DNA of 22,943 bases, from positions 1,986 to 24,928 of the forward strand of contig DUCL01000109.1 in the NCBI GenBank assembly GCA_012959845.1. The letters run 5' to 3'. Origin of the DNA: Candidatus Poseidoniales archaeon. Its GTDB lineage: Archaea > Thermoplasmatota > Poseidoniia > Poseidoniales > Poseidoniaceae. A program made the position numbers and the translations under genes. Under the pieces are notes generated by a model that made no database searches, had not been told where the DNA came from, and saw only the letters and a program-made list of their open reading frames with translations. Shown here piece by piece: positions 8,273-16,819 of this stretch (position 1 is its first letter; each line of letters opens with the position of its first letter).

Positions 8273-8378
8273 AATATCGCATCCGCCACAGTCGCCTGTA
8301 AGATGTAATAATAGTCGGGATACTTTGAAGCCTTCGGAACAGCCATTTTCTTGTATCATCAAGCGAGGAGTTCATACG
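8273..8378. promoter_or_regulatory. Divergent promoter region between mbf1 and pan
   Basis: This 106-base gap separates the outward-reading mbf1 and pan starts. GAGGAG at about 8365-8370 is the likely ribosome binding site for the pan GTG. An AT-rich string at about 8302-8312 (tgtaataata) lies 31-40 bases before the mbf1 ATG and is a plausible TATA box for that direction. Nothing else distinctive was seen. Confidence 0.35.
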
Positions 8379-9626
8379 GTGTCGCCTCAACCATTGATTG
8401 GTCGCATGGGTAGTGAAGTCGAGAGAAGCGGTGGCACTGAGCCAATAAATTCAGATGACGACCTAAAAAAACTTGAGAATGATTACCGAGTTCTGCAAGA
8501 GGAAGCACAAACTCTAATCAATGATAGAGCGCACTTAGAATCTGAAGTTAGAAGTCTCAAAAAGAGGGCTAATAGGTTGGATGATGAAGTAAAATCAATG
8601 CGAAATCCACCTTTGATTATTGGTACTCTACAGGATGTATTGGATACTGATAGAGCGATTGTACGTTCATCAAATGGTACCGTTTTCCAAGTATCTTTGA
8701 ATCAAAGGATAGACCCAGATAAATTAAAACCGGGCACAAGGGTTGCGCTGAATCAAGAGACATTGGCTATTATCGAAGTATTGCATGATGCTTGGGACCC
8801 GATGGTCAGTGGTGCTGAAATGGTTGAGAAACCCGAGGTTACCTACGAAGATGTTGCCGGATTAGACGAACAAATTGAGGCCGTTAGAGAGGCGATAGAA
8901 TTGCCATTAATTTCACCGGAATTATTCGCTAAGATCGGAATTCAAGCTCCGAAAGGGATTCTATTAGTTGGCCCACCTGGCTGTGGAAAAACACTACTTG
9001 CAAAGGCTGTAGCCAATTATACTGAGTCCACATTTATCCGTATGGTCGGTAGCGAATTAGCCCAGAAATATATAGGCGAAGGTGGAAGAATGGTCAGAGA
9101 ATTATTCTCACTAGCCAAAGAAAAGTCACCATCAATAATTTTCCTTGATGAAATTGATGCAATCGGTGCAAAAAGATTGGATGGGTCAACAAGTGGCGAT
9201 AGAGAAGTACAACGAACTTTGATGCAATTACTTGCCGAACTTGATGGTTTTGACTCGTTAGAAAATGTAAAGATAATCGCGGCAACAAATCGTCCTGACA
9301 TTTTGGATGATGCGCTGTTAAGGCCGGGCCGCTTTGACCGAATCATTGAAATTCCTATGCCGGATGAAAAGGCAAGAAGTGCTATACTTTCATTGCATAT
9401 CAAAAAGATGAATACAAAGAGAATTAGTGTTCAAAGAATTGTTGAATTAACCGAAGGTTATTCGGGTGCTGAATTGAAGGCAACTTGTGTTGAATCAGGT
9501 ATGATCGCCATTAGAGACAAAAGAGACGCCGTTACACAAAAGGACATACTCGGTGCTGTTAAGAGAGTCAATAGCAAAAGGTCACAGGGTGGTACTTCAT
9601 CAACCCCCGAGGCACTTTATGGCTGA
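8379..9626 (+). CDS. pan: Proteasome-activating nucleotidase (PAN)
   Basis: 415 residues. PAN is the hexameric AAA+ ATPase that unfolds substrates and feeds them into the archaeal 20S proteasome. Domains in order: N-terminal coiled coil (about 28-76), OB-fold ring (about 78-135, 'PPLIIGTLQDVLD'), AAA+ module with Walker A GPPGCGKT (198-205), pore loop 'RMVGSELAQKYIGEGG', Walker B 'IIFLDEID' (253-260), sensor 'AATNRPD' and arginine fingers in 'RPGRFDR'. The C-terminus is L-Y-G, the HbYX motif that docks into the 20S alpha ring and opens the gate. The GTG at 8379 is chosen because GAGGAG lies 8 bases upstream; the ATG at 8406 has no such site. The frame is open back to 8088, but that part is antisense to mbf1. 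Confidence 0.96.
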   Translation: MSPQPLIGRMGSEVERSGGTEPINSDDDLKKLENDYRVLQEEAQTLINDRAHLESEVRSLKKRANRLDDEVKSMRNPPLIIGTLQDVLDTDRAIVRSSNGTVFQVSLNQRIDPDKLKPGTRVALNQETLAIIEVLHDAWDPMVSGAEMVEKPEVTYEDVAGLDEQIEAVREAIELPLISPELFAKIGIQAPKGILLVGPPGCGKTLLAKAVANYTESTFIRMVGSELAQKYIGEGGRMVRELFSLAKEKSPSIIFLDEIDAIGAKRLDGSTSGDREVQRTLMQLLAELDGFDSLENVKIIAATNRPDILDDALLRPGRFDRIIEIPMPDEKARSAILSLHIKKMNTKRISVQRIVELTEGYSGAELKATCVESGMIAIRDKRDAVTQKDILGAVKRVNSKRSQGGTSSTPEALYG

Positions 9627-9682
9627 TTTTCTGAAGCCAGCCTTTGTCAACATTCAAAGCCCTTATGAGTTAACCCTCGTAC

Positions 9683-10729
9683 ATGGTAGCAACAATTGTT
9701 GAGTGTGTACCCAACATTTCTGAGGGAATTGACACTGAAAAAATCGAATTAATAGTACAGGCTGCTAGAAATGTTTCTGGTTGCGCCGTGTTAGGCGTTG
9801 AGGCAGATGCTGACTACAATAGGACCGTCATTACACTAGCGGGTGAGCCGGAACCAGTATCAGAAGGCGCATTTGAATTAATCAAGGCTGCAACAAAACA
9901 CATCGATATGAGATTGCACAAAGGAGAGCACCCTAGGCTAGGCGCTGTCGATGTTTGCCCCTTTGTCCCTTTACAGGGAATTACTATGGAGCAGTGTTCA
10001 GAATTAGCAAAGAAGTTGGCGAATAGAGTAGGTAGTGAATGTGAAGTTCCAACATTTTTATACGGTTTTGCAGCGACTCATGATGATAGAAAACTATTGT
10101 CCACGCTACGAAAGGAACAGTATGAAGGCCTACAAGCAAGAATGAGCGGTGGTGAAACAAGCCATTTGGACACAACTCGCTTGCCCGACTTTGGACCTAT
10201 GGCGTGGAATGAAAATTGTGCCCGCTCTGGTGGAATTACAATTGGCTCAAGGACAATTCTCGTTGCATATAATGTAAACATAGATGAATCTGATGCAATT
10301 GTTGCCAAAAAAATTGGCTCATTGGTTAGGTCTACCGGAAGATTGCTAAAACAATCCGACGGAAGAAGAACTCGAATTCCAGGTATGTTACCAATGGTGC
10401 AAGGGATGGGTGTTACCTTAGAAAGTCACGGCATTTCACAAGTTTCAATGAATTTGAGAGATGTGGTTGCCTGCCCAATGCATATTGCTTTTGAGGCTTG
10501 TAAGAGTATTGCAGCAGATCACCAGACCAGCGCAACTGGTAGTGAATTAGTCGGACTTGTTCCGCTTTCGGCAATGCTTGATTCAGGTAAGTGGTATGCC
10601 CCAGAAGGAGTCACTGATGAAAAGGAACTGGTACTCGCGGCAATTGAAGGTTTAGGCCTTTCACAACTATCGCCATTTGAGGCAAAAGATAGAATAATTG
10701 AATGGGCAGTAGCAAAGGCGGTGGAATGA
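9683..10729 (+). CDS. ftcD: Glutamate formimidoyltransferase
   Basis: 348 residues. It transfers the formimino group of N-formimino-L-glutamate to tetrahydrofolate, releasing glutamate, the last step of the formimino branch of histidine degradation. The N-terminus 'IVECVPNISEG' is the family hallmark. 'HKGEHPRLGAVDVCPFVPL' contains His83, which corresponds to the proposed catalytic His, and 'FLYGFAATHDDRK' and 'LVAYNVNID' follow. Animal FTCD fuses this domain to a cyclodeaminase; here the two are separate genes overlapping by 4 bases. No clear ribosome binding site precedes the ATG (9683), so it may be leaderless or coupled to pan 56 bases upstream. The length exceeds the roughly 300-residue minimal transferase because of a C-terminal extension. 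Confidence 0.94.
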   Translation: MVATIVECVPNISEGIDTEKIELIVQAARNVSGCAVLGVEADADYNRTVITLAGEPEPVSEGAFELIKAATKHIDMRLHKGEHPRLGAVDVCPFVPLQGITMEQCSELAKKLANRVGSECEVPTFLYGFAATHDDRKLLSTLRKEQYEGLQARMSGGETSHLDTTRLPDFGPMAWNENCARSGGITIGSRTILVAYNVNIDESDAIVAKKIGSLVRSTGRLLKQSDGRRTRIPGMLPMVQGMGVTLESHGISQVSMNLRDVVACPMHIAFEACKSIAADHQTSATGSELVGLVPLSAMLDSGKWYAPEGVTDEKELVLAAIEGLGLSQLSPFEAKDRIIEWAVAKAVE

Positions 10730-11358
10730 TGGATTGGATGGATATGACTTTGCGCGACTTCCAAGCATCACTTGCTTCATCCTCACCGACACCTGGTGGA
10801 GGAACTGCTGCAGCCATTGCGCTTGGACAGGCAGCAGCACTGACCTGCATGGTTGCAGATTTAACCATCGATAAGGAGAAATGGCAAGACGGATGGCAAA
10901 TTGCGGAAGATGCGCAAAATGCTGCAGTTCCCATAATGAGTCGCGCTGGTGAATTAGCCACAGAAGATAGTGATTCGTTTGATGCTGTAATGGCTTGTTT
11001 CAAAATGCCTAAGGAAACCGATGAAGATAAAGAAGTTCGAAGAAATTGTATTCGCCAAAGTACGCTGAAAGCAGCAGAAGTGCCATTTGAAACTGCAATG
11101 ATTGGACTCTCACTCCTTAGGCATCTACCGGATTTGGCTGAAAAAGGTAATGGAAATGCAGCATCTGATGTAGGAGTCGCAGCATTGCTGGCAAGTGCAG
11201 CAGTAAAGGGTGCATTATTCAATGTTGAAATCAATTTATCCTCAATTCCTGAAGATATGGGAGTCAATATGAGGAAATTATCTCCAAGCATACTAGATGA
11301 ATCCAGAATGCTCTCTAAAGCATCGATGAAAGCTGTAAACTCACGGCTTGGTTTGTAG
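10726..11358 (+). CDS. fchA: Formimidoyltetrahydrofolate cyclodeaminase
   Basis: 210 residues. It converts 5-formimino-tetrahydrofolate to 5,10-methenyl-tetrahydrofolate plus ammonia, feeding histidine carbon into the one-carbon pool. The signature 'SSPTPGGGTAAAIALGQAAA' lies near residues 18-37, and the remainder is all-helical as in the family. The ATG at 10726 overlaps the ftcD stop as ATGA, preceded by GGCGGTGGA, which implies translational coupling. An upstream in-frame ATG (10702) inside ftcD is less likely. The TAG stop abuts the metG stop directly. A methenyltetrahydrofolate cyclohydrolase role is known for some relatives, but the ftcD partner favours the cyclodeaminase. Confidence 0.93.
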   Translation: MMDWMDMTLRDFQASLASSSPTPGGGTAAAIALGQAAALTCMVADLTIDKEKWQDGWQIAEDAQNAAVPIMSRAGELATEDSDSFDAVMACFKMPKETDEDKEVRRNCIRQSTLKAAEVPFETAMIGLSLLRHLPDLAEKGNGNAASDVGVAALLASAAVKGALFNVEINLSSIPEDMGVNMRKLSPSILDESRMLSKASMKAVNSRLGL

Positions 11359-13632
11359 TTAACGAACTTGTGAGCCGGTAGAAATATCGCCGTCTATCGT
11401 AACTAACCGCACACCATCTTGTCCATCATCAGCGGCCAACATCATTCCCTCTGATGTAACTCCTCTCAACGCCCTCGGTTTCAAATTAGCAACAAATACG
11501 ACACTCTTACCGACCATTTCATCAGGTTGATAATATTGCTTTAGTCCTGCACATATTGTCCTCTCAACTTTACTTCCATCATCTAATTTCACTACATATA
11601 ATCGGTCTGCATTGGGGTGATCGTCAACGCTCAATATCTTTCCCACTCTTAGATCTACTTGCATAAATGTCTCGAAATCTAAATACGCTATTCCTTCTGG
11701 TGCTTCACTCATTTCCTTAGTCTCCTTTTTGTTTTTTTTGCTGCCTTTTACTACGTGTACTGGATTGCTATCTGATTTTTCTGCATCTGTATCGGCCAAA
11801 GATTTTTCACTTTCCAAAATAGTATCTAAATCAAGACGTTCAAAGAGAGGTATTGGTGATTCGTCATTCCAAGTCATTGCGACATCCCAATTAATTGCAT
11901 CATCCCATGAAACAAGGCTGACATCGCCTGTTTGACCTAGAGCCTTCCATAATTTTGCAGAACTGAATGGCAGGAATGGTTGAGATGTAATTGCCAAAAA
12001 TCTACAGAGCCTCCAACCAAATGCAAGGGTGGATAATGATTGTTTCTTTTCATCTGAATCATCATCTGTTTTGAGATATTTCCACGGTGTTGCGGCTTGC
12101 AGAATTTGATTGCCGTATTGCGCTGCAGACATTACATGGCGCAACGCTTCTTTGTATCGGTGTCTTGTCAAAGAATCGGTGATGGATGCATGAATCTCCT
12201 CCAATTTCATACGGTGTGGCGCGGTTAATTGGGATACTTCAATTTCGGCTAATGGTCCATTTTCACCGCTTGGTAAGCGTGCACCTAATGTTAAGACGCG
12301 ATGAACGAAATTCCCATATGCTGCAATCAATTCACTGTTTATTTTTTCAACGAAATCAGGCCAGTTAAAGTCAGTATCATGATTTTCCGGCATATTAATT
12401 GACAAATAATACCTGAGATAATCTGCATTATATCTTTCAAGGAATGATGGCAACCAAACAGCGTGTTTACGCGATTTTGAAAATTGCCCACCTGATAACA
12501 TTAGGTATTCCATAGCAGGAACATTAGCTTCCAACGCCAATTCTCCGCTCGATGGCATTTCTATAGAGTCTTCAACTGTCTTCCCTTTTGAAGCATGATT
12601 CAGTCCCAATATTAACGCCGGCCATATTACTGTGTGGAATGGAATGTTATCTTTGCCTAAGAAGTATAAATGTCTAGGACTTGTTCCGTCATCAGAAACA
12701 CACCACCAATCTTTCCAGGCATCTTGCCCACTAGGGTGTCCGGCTTTCTGTGCATGGCGCAGGGCCCAAATTTTTGCACATGAATAGTATCCCTGTACTG
12801 CTTCAAACCAAACATATACGCATTTCCCATCCCATTCGTTTCCTGCCAAAGGCAAAGGAATACCCCAGGAAAGGTCTCTAGTGACCGCTCGCGGCCTCAA
12901 ACCCATATCCAACCATTGTTTGGTCATGGCTCTCACATTTGCTTTCCAAACAGACTGCCTTTCTGATGCGTGCTGTTGTAAAGATTGTTGAAACAAGTCC
13001 AATCGATAAAAGAAATGATCGGTATCCTTGATTTCTATCTTAGCATCTGGATTCATTTTGGAAATTGGATTTTTTAATTCGGTTGATTCATATGTGGCTC
13101 CACAAGCATCACACTGGTCTCCTCTAGCGCCATCTTCGTTGCAGGCGGGGCAAATTCCTTCTACATATCTATCGGGTAAGAATCTACCACTGCCGTCGCT
13201 ATTTGCCTCATAATATTGCTGTGTGGTCTTTCTTTCGAATAACCCTGCATTCATCAATGAAGTAAAATTATCCTGCACGATTTGTTTATGCATTGGATCT
13301 GAAGTTCGATTGAATAGTGAGCCGCCGAATTCAACGCCTCTTGGGTCAATATTTGGTTCCCAACTACATCCAAGGTCAAGTAGTGCCTTGGAATTGATAG
13401 CATGGTATTCATCAACAACTTGCTGAGGGTCTATTCCTTTTTGTTCAGCAGTTACTGTAATAGGAGTTCCATGTTCATCACTTCCCGACACCATTAGGAC
13501 TCTATTTCCACGTGCTCTTTCAAAGCGCGCTTGAATATCAGGGGGTAAATAACAGCCAGCAACATGCCCTAAGTGCAGTGGGCCATTAGCATATGGCCAA
13601 GCAACACAAATCAACACATGCTCATCTGCCAT
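11359..13632 (-). CDS. metG: Methionyl-tRNA synthetase with fused C-terminal tRNA-binding domain
   Basis: 757 residues. It charges tRNA-Met. The class I signature is 'HLGH' at 20-23 after 'VAWPYANGPL'. A zinc knuckle sits at Cys161, Cys164, Cys174 and Cys177. The KMSKS loop is the variant 'FSKSR' at 384-388. The anticodon-binding helical domain follows, then an acidic/lysine-rich linker (about 620-650). The C-terminal OB fold has 'MQVDLRVGKI', 'HPNADRLYVVKLD' and 'LKPRALRGVTSEGM', the EMAPII/Trbp111-type tRNA-binding domain, fused here although some archaea encode it separately. The ATG at 13632 is followed at once by the nucleotide-binding 'VLICVAWPYANG', so the start is well supported. Its TAA touches the fchA TAG. 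Confidence 0.97.
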   Translation of the reverse strand: MADEHVLICVAWPYANGPLHLGHVAGCYLPPDIQARFERARGNRVLMVSGSDEHGTPITVTAEQKGIDPQQVVDEYHAINSKALLDLGCSWEPNIDPRGVEFGGSLFNRTSDPMHKQIVQDNFTSLMNAGLFERKTTQQYYEANSDGSGRFLPDRYVEGICPACNEDGARGDQCDACGATYESTELKNPISKMNPDAKIEIKDTDHFFYRLDLFQQSLQQHASERQSVWKANVRAMTKQWLDMGLRPRAVTRDLSWGIPLPLAGNEWDGKCVYVWFEAVQGYYSCAKIWALRHAQKAGHPSGQDAWKDWWCVSDDGTSPRHLYFLGKDNIPFHTVIWPALILGLNHASKGKTVEDSIEMPSSGELALEANVPAMEYLMLSGGQFSKSRKHAVWLPSFLERYNADYLRYYLSINMPENHDTDFNWPDFVEKINSELIAAYGNFVHRVLTLGARLPSGENGPLAEIEVSQLTAPHRMKLEEIHASITDSLTRHRYKEALRHVMSAAQYGNQILQAATPWKYLKTDDDSDEKKQSLSTLAFGWRLCRFLAITSQPFLPFSSAKLWKALGQTGDVSLVSWDDAINWDVAMTWNDESPIPLFERLDLDTILESEKSLADTDAEKSDSNPVHVVKGSKKNKKETKEMSEAPEGIAYLDFETFMQVDLRVGKILSVDDHPNADRLYVVKLDDGSKVERTICAGLKQYYQPDEMVGKSVVFVANLKPRALRGVTSEGMMLAADDGQDGVRLVTIDGDISTGSQVR

Positions 13633-13849
13633 AGCAATCCCTAATTTAATGCGGGCGTGATGTCCTTCTTGAGTTTCACCCCTGTAATACTATGCTCGCA
13701 TGAGTTTTCCAACATCTAAATAGCAGGGGATGGCGAATATCAACATTCAATAATAATTCAAAATCCATCATATTATTGGGTTATTATGAAGAACTATCAC
13801 CTCTCAACTACTACTTACCCACATTGGGGCCAGGAGTCGCTGACTACAA
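13633..13849. promoter_or_regulatory. Divergent intergenic region between metG and the CNNM-like gene
   Basis: The largest gap in the window, 217 bases. It must hold promoters for both outward-facing genes. AT-rich stretches suited to TATA boxes lie around 13747-13790, including an inverted repeat listed separately. CAGGAG at 13831-13836 is a possible but distant (about 14 bases) ribosome binding site for the ATG at 13850. No small reading frame or RNA gene was recognised. Confidence 0.4.
13748..13778. repeat. 8-base inverted repeat upstream of the CNNM-like gene
   Basis: CAATAATA (13748-13755) and TATTATTG (13771-13778) are perfect inverted copies separated by 15 bases, about 70-100 bases before the CNNM-like start. 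It could be an operator, but simple AT-rich sequence can produce this by chance. Confidence 0.35.
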
Positions 13850-14896
13850 ATGGACATCACTTTACTAGTCATTTATGCCGCTATGGCGCTGGGAGTTTCA
13901 TTTATCTGTTCAATACTTGAAGCGGTGGTATTGTCAGTCCCTCACACATATATCGCGGTAATTCAAAAAGAAGGAAAGAAATCTGGTGATATGTGGGCTC
14001 ACTTAAAGGATGATGATGCTGTAAAACCTCTAACGGCAATCCTAACTTTGAATACAATTGCTCATACAATGGGTGCTGCTGGTGTTGGTTCACAAGTTCA
14101 GGCGATTTGGCCTGAGAATGATTATCTTACAATAGCATCAATTATACTGACACTCGCAGTCTTATTTTTCTCTGAAATAATTCCAAAAACATTGGGTACA
14201 GCATATTGGAAGCAATTGGCACCGATTACTGGTCTTGTGCTAATATATTTAGTAAAGTTACTAGTAATTATCATCATTCCGATTCAAATATTGAAATCAT
14301 TACTTCCTAAAGGAAGCAACACACTTGTCACCCGAGATGACGTTGTTGCTATTGTTGACTTGGGTGAAGAAGAAGGCATACTTGAAGAAGATGAAGAAAC
14401 GGTAATTCATAATTTGTTAAAATTAAGAGATATTAACGTAAGTGAAATAATGACTCCAAGAGTAGTGATGACCACATTCAAATCATCAGCTACCATAGAA
14501 GAAATTTTACAAGACAACAAAATCATTCGTTTTTCAAGAATCCCAATCTATGAGGAATCAATTGATGATATTTCGGGTATTGTCATTCGTTCTGAAATCT
14601 TAATGGCTGCTAGTAGGGATGAATCTAGTAAATTAATCGGTGAGTTCCTGAAGCCTGCTGTATCAATTAATGCCGACAAGTCCGTAGATCATGCACTTGA
14701 ATTTTTGCTGGAGAAGAGGCAGCAATTTGCAATTGTAAGAGATGAATTTGGCGGAACTGCTGGAATAGTCACTATGGAAGATGTACTTGAGACATTACTC
14801 GGCGAGGAAATTGTCGATGAATTGGATGAAGTTGATGATATGCGGGAATTAGCGAAAGAACAAGCGGAAACTGTAAATGGCTCTAATGAAGAATGA
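13850..14896 (+). CDS. CNNM/CorC-family membrane protein (DUF21 plus CBS pair)
   Basis: 348 residues. The N-terminal DUF21/CNNM membrane domain (about 1-150) has hydrophobic segments at about 3-30, 62-82, 93-115 and 122-150, with the conserved motifs 'TLNTIAHTMGA' (66-76) and 'FSEIIPK' (107-113). A 'GILEEDEETVIHNLLKL' linker helix leads into 'EIMTPRVVM', the start of a CBS pair (about 200-320), whose second half shows 'FAIVRDEFGGTAGIVTMEDV'. The C-terminal CorC_HlyC domain common in bacterial relatives is absent; the protein ends in a short acidic tail. The family transports magnesium or sodium, or regulates Mg2+ efflux, with CBS domains binding adenine nucleotides. The stop abuts that of the convergent hydrolase. 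Confidence 0.9.
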   Translation: MDITLLVIYAAMALGVSFICSILEAVVLSVPHTYIAVIQKEGKKSGDMWAHLKDDDAVKPLTAILTLNTIAHTMGAAGVGSQVQAIWPENDYLTIASIILTLAVLFFSEIIPKTLGTAYWKQLAPITGLVLIYLVKLLVIIIIPIQILKSLLPKGSNTLVTRDDVVAIVDLGEEEGILEEDEETVIHNLLKLRDINVSEIMTPRVVMTTFKSSATIEEILQDNKIIRFSRIPIYEESIDDISGIVIRSEILMAASRDESSKLIGEFLKPAVSINADKSVDHALEFLLEKRQQFAIVRDEFGGTAGIVTMEDVLETLLGEEIVDELDEVDDMRELAKEQAETVNGSNEE

Positions 14897-15907
14897 TTAT
14901 TGAATTAGTAATTCATTTATCCATCGCTCAATAATCTTGGTTCTTGCGCTATTAACTTGCGCTCCTGTATGAGGTAATTGATCTAATAGATGTGCCTCGA
15001 GAATACTCTCTCTCCCAGCTTCTTTCATTGAAGTTACAAGTAGGTCGTAATGAGTTCTTCCAAGAATATTATCTTCTGCTGCTTGTATGATCAATGTCGG
15101 TTGTTTTGGCAAGCCCCAAAGAGGAGTATCCAATTGCGAAAGTAATTGGACTGGTTCTTCATTGGGATGGAGGGCACCAAATTGTACAAATAATCGCTGT
15201 TGAACTGCGATATGAAGGATTTTTGGAATTTTTGACTCCCTCAAAGACTCTTCAAATATTGAAGAATATTTGGTCATAGGCGACTCAAGAATCCATCCTT
15301 TCATTTTTGTCCCCCATTGATATTGGTCGATTCTTTTTGATAGATTAAGTCCAATAAATCCACCCATTGAGTGCCCATAAAATACAATCTCAGTGATTTC
15401 ATTTTGTGACAATTTACTGCTTAATGCATCCATTAATTCAACCGTATGCTCTACTACTCGGAAGGCGGTCCATTTGTCTACAGGTCTTGCCTTACCATGG
15501 CCAGGCATTTCTACAATCAAGGCATGCCAGCCTTGCTCACAGAACCATTCTGCACGTTCGCGCACAGACTCAGCACTACTCTTCCAACCATGAACCATCA
15601 ATAACAACGGCCCACTACCCTCTCTGCGATTAAGCAATGCTCTCGCTTCAACTCCTCGGCAATTAACATTCAACACTTTCCAAGATTCTTTTTCAATACT
15701 TGGCTTTCGATTTATTGGTTGCTTAAATATATTACTAACAATAATTTCAATATAGAGATAAACGAGTATTGCACCTACAACAAATAAAAATGGTATATTG
15801 GCGGCAAGTGGAAAGTGCATTAGAAATTGAATGCAAACTGTGATGGCCAGTAGCGCCAATAATAGTATGAATCTACCATATCCAAATTTACTAAACATGA
15901 TTATCAT
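14897..15907 (-). CDS. Membrane-anchored alpha/beta hydrolase
   Basis: 336 residues from the ATG at 15907 (another in-frame ATG is at 15898, and a TTG at 15910). Two hydrophobic segments (about 13-33 and 36-57) anchor the N-terminus. The hydrolase fold follows: oxyanion region 'LLLMVHGWKSSAESV' (101-115), nucleophile elbow G-H-S-M-G-G with Ser180, likely acid Asp279 in 'QAAEDNILG' and likely His313 in 'LPHTGA'. This is a serine lipase/esterase-like enzyme; the substrate is not readable. The gene begins 11 bases after the RDD-like gene and lies in the long minus-strand run. The catalytic triad is inferred from spacing, not from structure. Confidence 0.85.
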   Translation of the reverse strand: MIIMFSKFGYGRFILLLALLAITVCIQFLMHFPLAANIPFLFVVGAILVYLYIEIIVSNIFKQPINRKPSIEKESWKVLNVNCRGVEARALLNRREGSGPLLLMVHGWKSSAESVRERAEWFCEQGWHALIVEMPGHGKARPVDKWTAFRVVEHTVELMDALSSKLSQNEITEIVFYGHSMGGFIGLNLSKRIDQYQWGTKMKGWILESPMTKYSSIFEESLRESKIPKILHIAVQQRLFVQFGALHPNEEPVQLLSQLDTPLWGLPKQPTLIIQAAEDNILGRTHYDLLVTSMKEAGRESILEAHLLDQLPHTGAQVNSARTKIIERWINELLIQ

Positions 15908-15918
15908 CAAGAATTGAT

Positions 15919-16806
15919 TTATTCATCCTTTGACTTTTTTGTTTCGTCCTTAGATTTTTGTTTTGCATCCTCTTCAGCCTTTTTAGCCTTGATAGCAGCC
16001 TTTTCTTCAGCCTTTATAGCATTGGCTTCTCTCTTAGAAATCATCTTGTCTCCCCAATCTCCAGCATTCTCAAGTCTTCCCCAGATACCTGTTGCGGCTT
16101 CACCTTCTACCGGTATGTGCTTTACCAAATAAGCCCTAAACATTATGTCATAGAGACCTTGATCCATATCACTGTTTTTCTTGAAGTTTCTATTTACGAA
16201 CCAGAGAATGATAAAAATCATTCCCATTATAATAGAAGTGATACCCATGTAATCCTTACTAGTGACTCCCTCGCCATAAGTAATTCCGACCATTATTATT
16301 CCCATCAAGGCAAATAATCCTACTGTGTTCGCTAAAATTGAATGGAAAACATTTGCTTTTTCGCCATTGGCAGTGATATATTTTGTTCTTGAGACAAAGT
16401 GACCGATTGTTCTACCTGTCTTCAATGGAATTACTATTACATTAAGAATGATCAATATTCCTGAAGCTGCAACTAGAATCGTTGTTGTTACACTTGTATT
16501 ATTCAACATCATAGCAATGGCAACGCTGAGAACTGAGAAATTGACGGCGATATTTACCCACCAACTGATTGAGCGATTCATGATCGAGGCTAATTCATAC
16601 CCCTCTGGTAATCCAGTTGTTCGTGCCGCTTTTACTTTCTTTGCCCTTACCGGTTTCGCTGCTTTATTAGAGACGGTTGTTTTTACTGGCGCCTTTGCTA
16701 CTGCTTTAGGCACAGCTTTTGCTACTGCTTTCGGTATGGCCTTTGCTACTGCCTTTGGTTTGTCTTCCGTTTTTCCAACATTTCCTGCTTTATCGAGTAA
16801 TCCCAT
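15919..16806 (-). CDS. RDD-like membrane protein with Lys/Ala/Pro repeat N-terminal tail
   Basis: 295 residues from an ATG at 16806, 13 bases after the upstream stop; GTGAG precedes it. In-frame codons to 16893 would overlap the previous gene and are rejected. N-terminal residues 17-43 are a repeated 8-residue Lys-Ala-Val-Ala-Lys-Ala-x-Pro unit like histone H1 tails, followed by more basic sequence to about 61. Four hydrophobic segments lie near 82-101, 107-127, 158-178 and 187-204. 'PLKTGRTIGHFVSRTKYI' (127-144) with a following 'NGEKANV' resembles the RDD family loop. The C-terminus (255-295) is a Lys/Glu/Ala coiled coil. Function is unknown; the basic tails could hold nucleic acid or an acidic partner such as the protein encoded just upstream. 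Confidence 0.7.
   Translation of the reverse strand: MGLLDKAGNVGKTEDKPKAVAKAIPKAVAKAVPKAVAKAPVKTTVSNKAAKPVRAKKVKAARTTGLPEGYELASIMNRSISWWVNIAVNFSVLSVAIAMMLNNTSVTTTILVAASGILIILNVIVIPLKTGRTIGHFVSRTKYITANGEKANVFHSILANTVGLFALMGIIMVGITYGEGVTSKDYMGITSIIMGMIFIILWFVNRNFKKNSDMDQGLYDIMFRAYLVKHIPVEGEAATGIWGRLENAGDWGDKMISKREANAIKAEEKAAIKAKKAEEDAKQKSKDETKKSKDE
16693..16758 (-). repeat. 24-base coding tandem repeat (about 2.75 copies)
   Basis: Units start at 16693, 16717 and 16741, each beginning (c/t)tttgctactgc on the plus strand. Each codes for eight residues of the Lys-Ala-Val-Ala-Lys-Ala-x-Pro pattern in the RDD-like protein. Flanking partial copies extend it slightly. The near-identity at DNA level suggests recent expansion and possible length variation between strains. 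Confidence 0.75.
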
Positions 16807-16819
16807 TTTCTCACGCTCA

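Noticed and set aside
8088..8378. N-terminal extension of PAN to an ATG at 8088 (97 extra residues)
   Set aside because: It is antisense to the conserved zinc-ribbon part of mbf1, has no PAN-like sequence, and a GTG with a good ribosome binding site lies at 8379.
10611..11291. 226-residue open frame on the minus strand over ftcD/fchA
   Set aside because: It lies wholly antisense to two well-supported enzymes and has a low-complexity Ser/Ala composition typical of shadow frames.
16693..16758. CRISPR-like or intergenic satellite repeat
   Set aside because: Repeats are contiguous 24-base units with no spacers and code in frame for the Lys/Ala/Pro tail.
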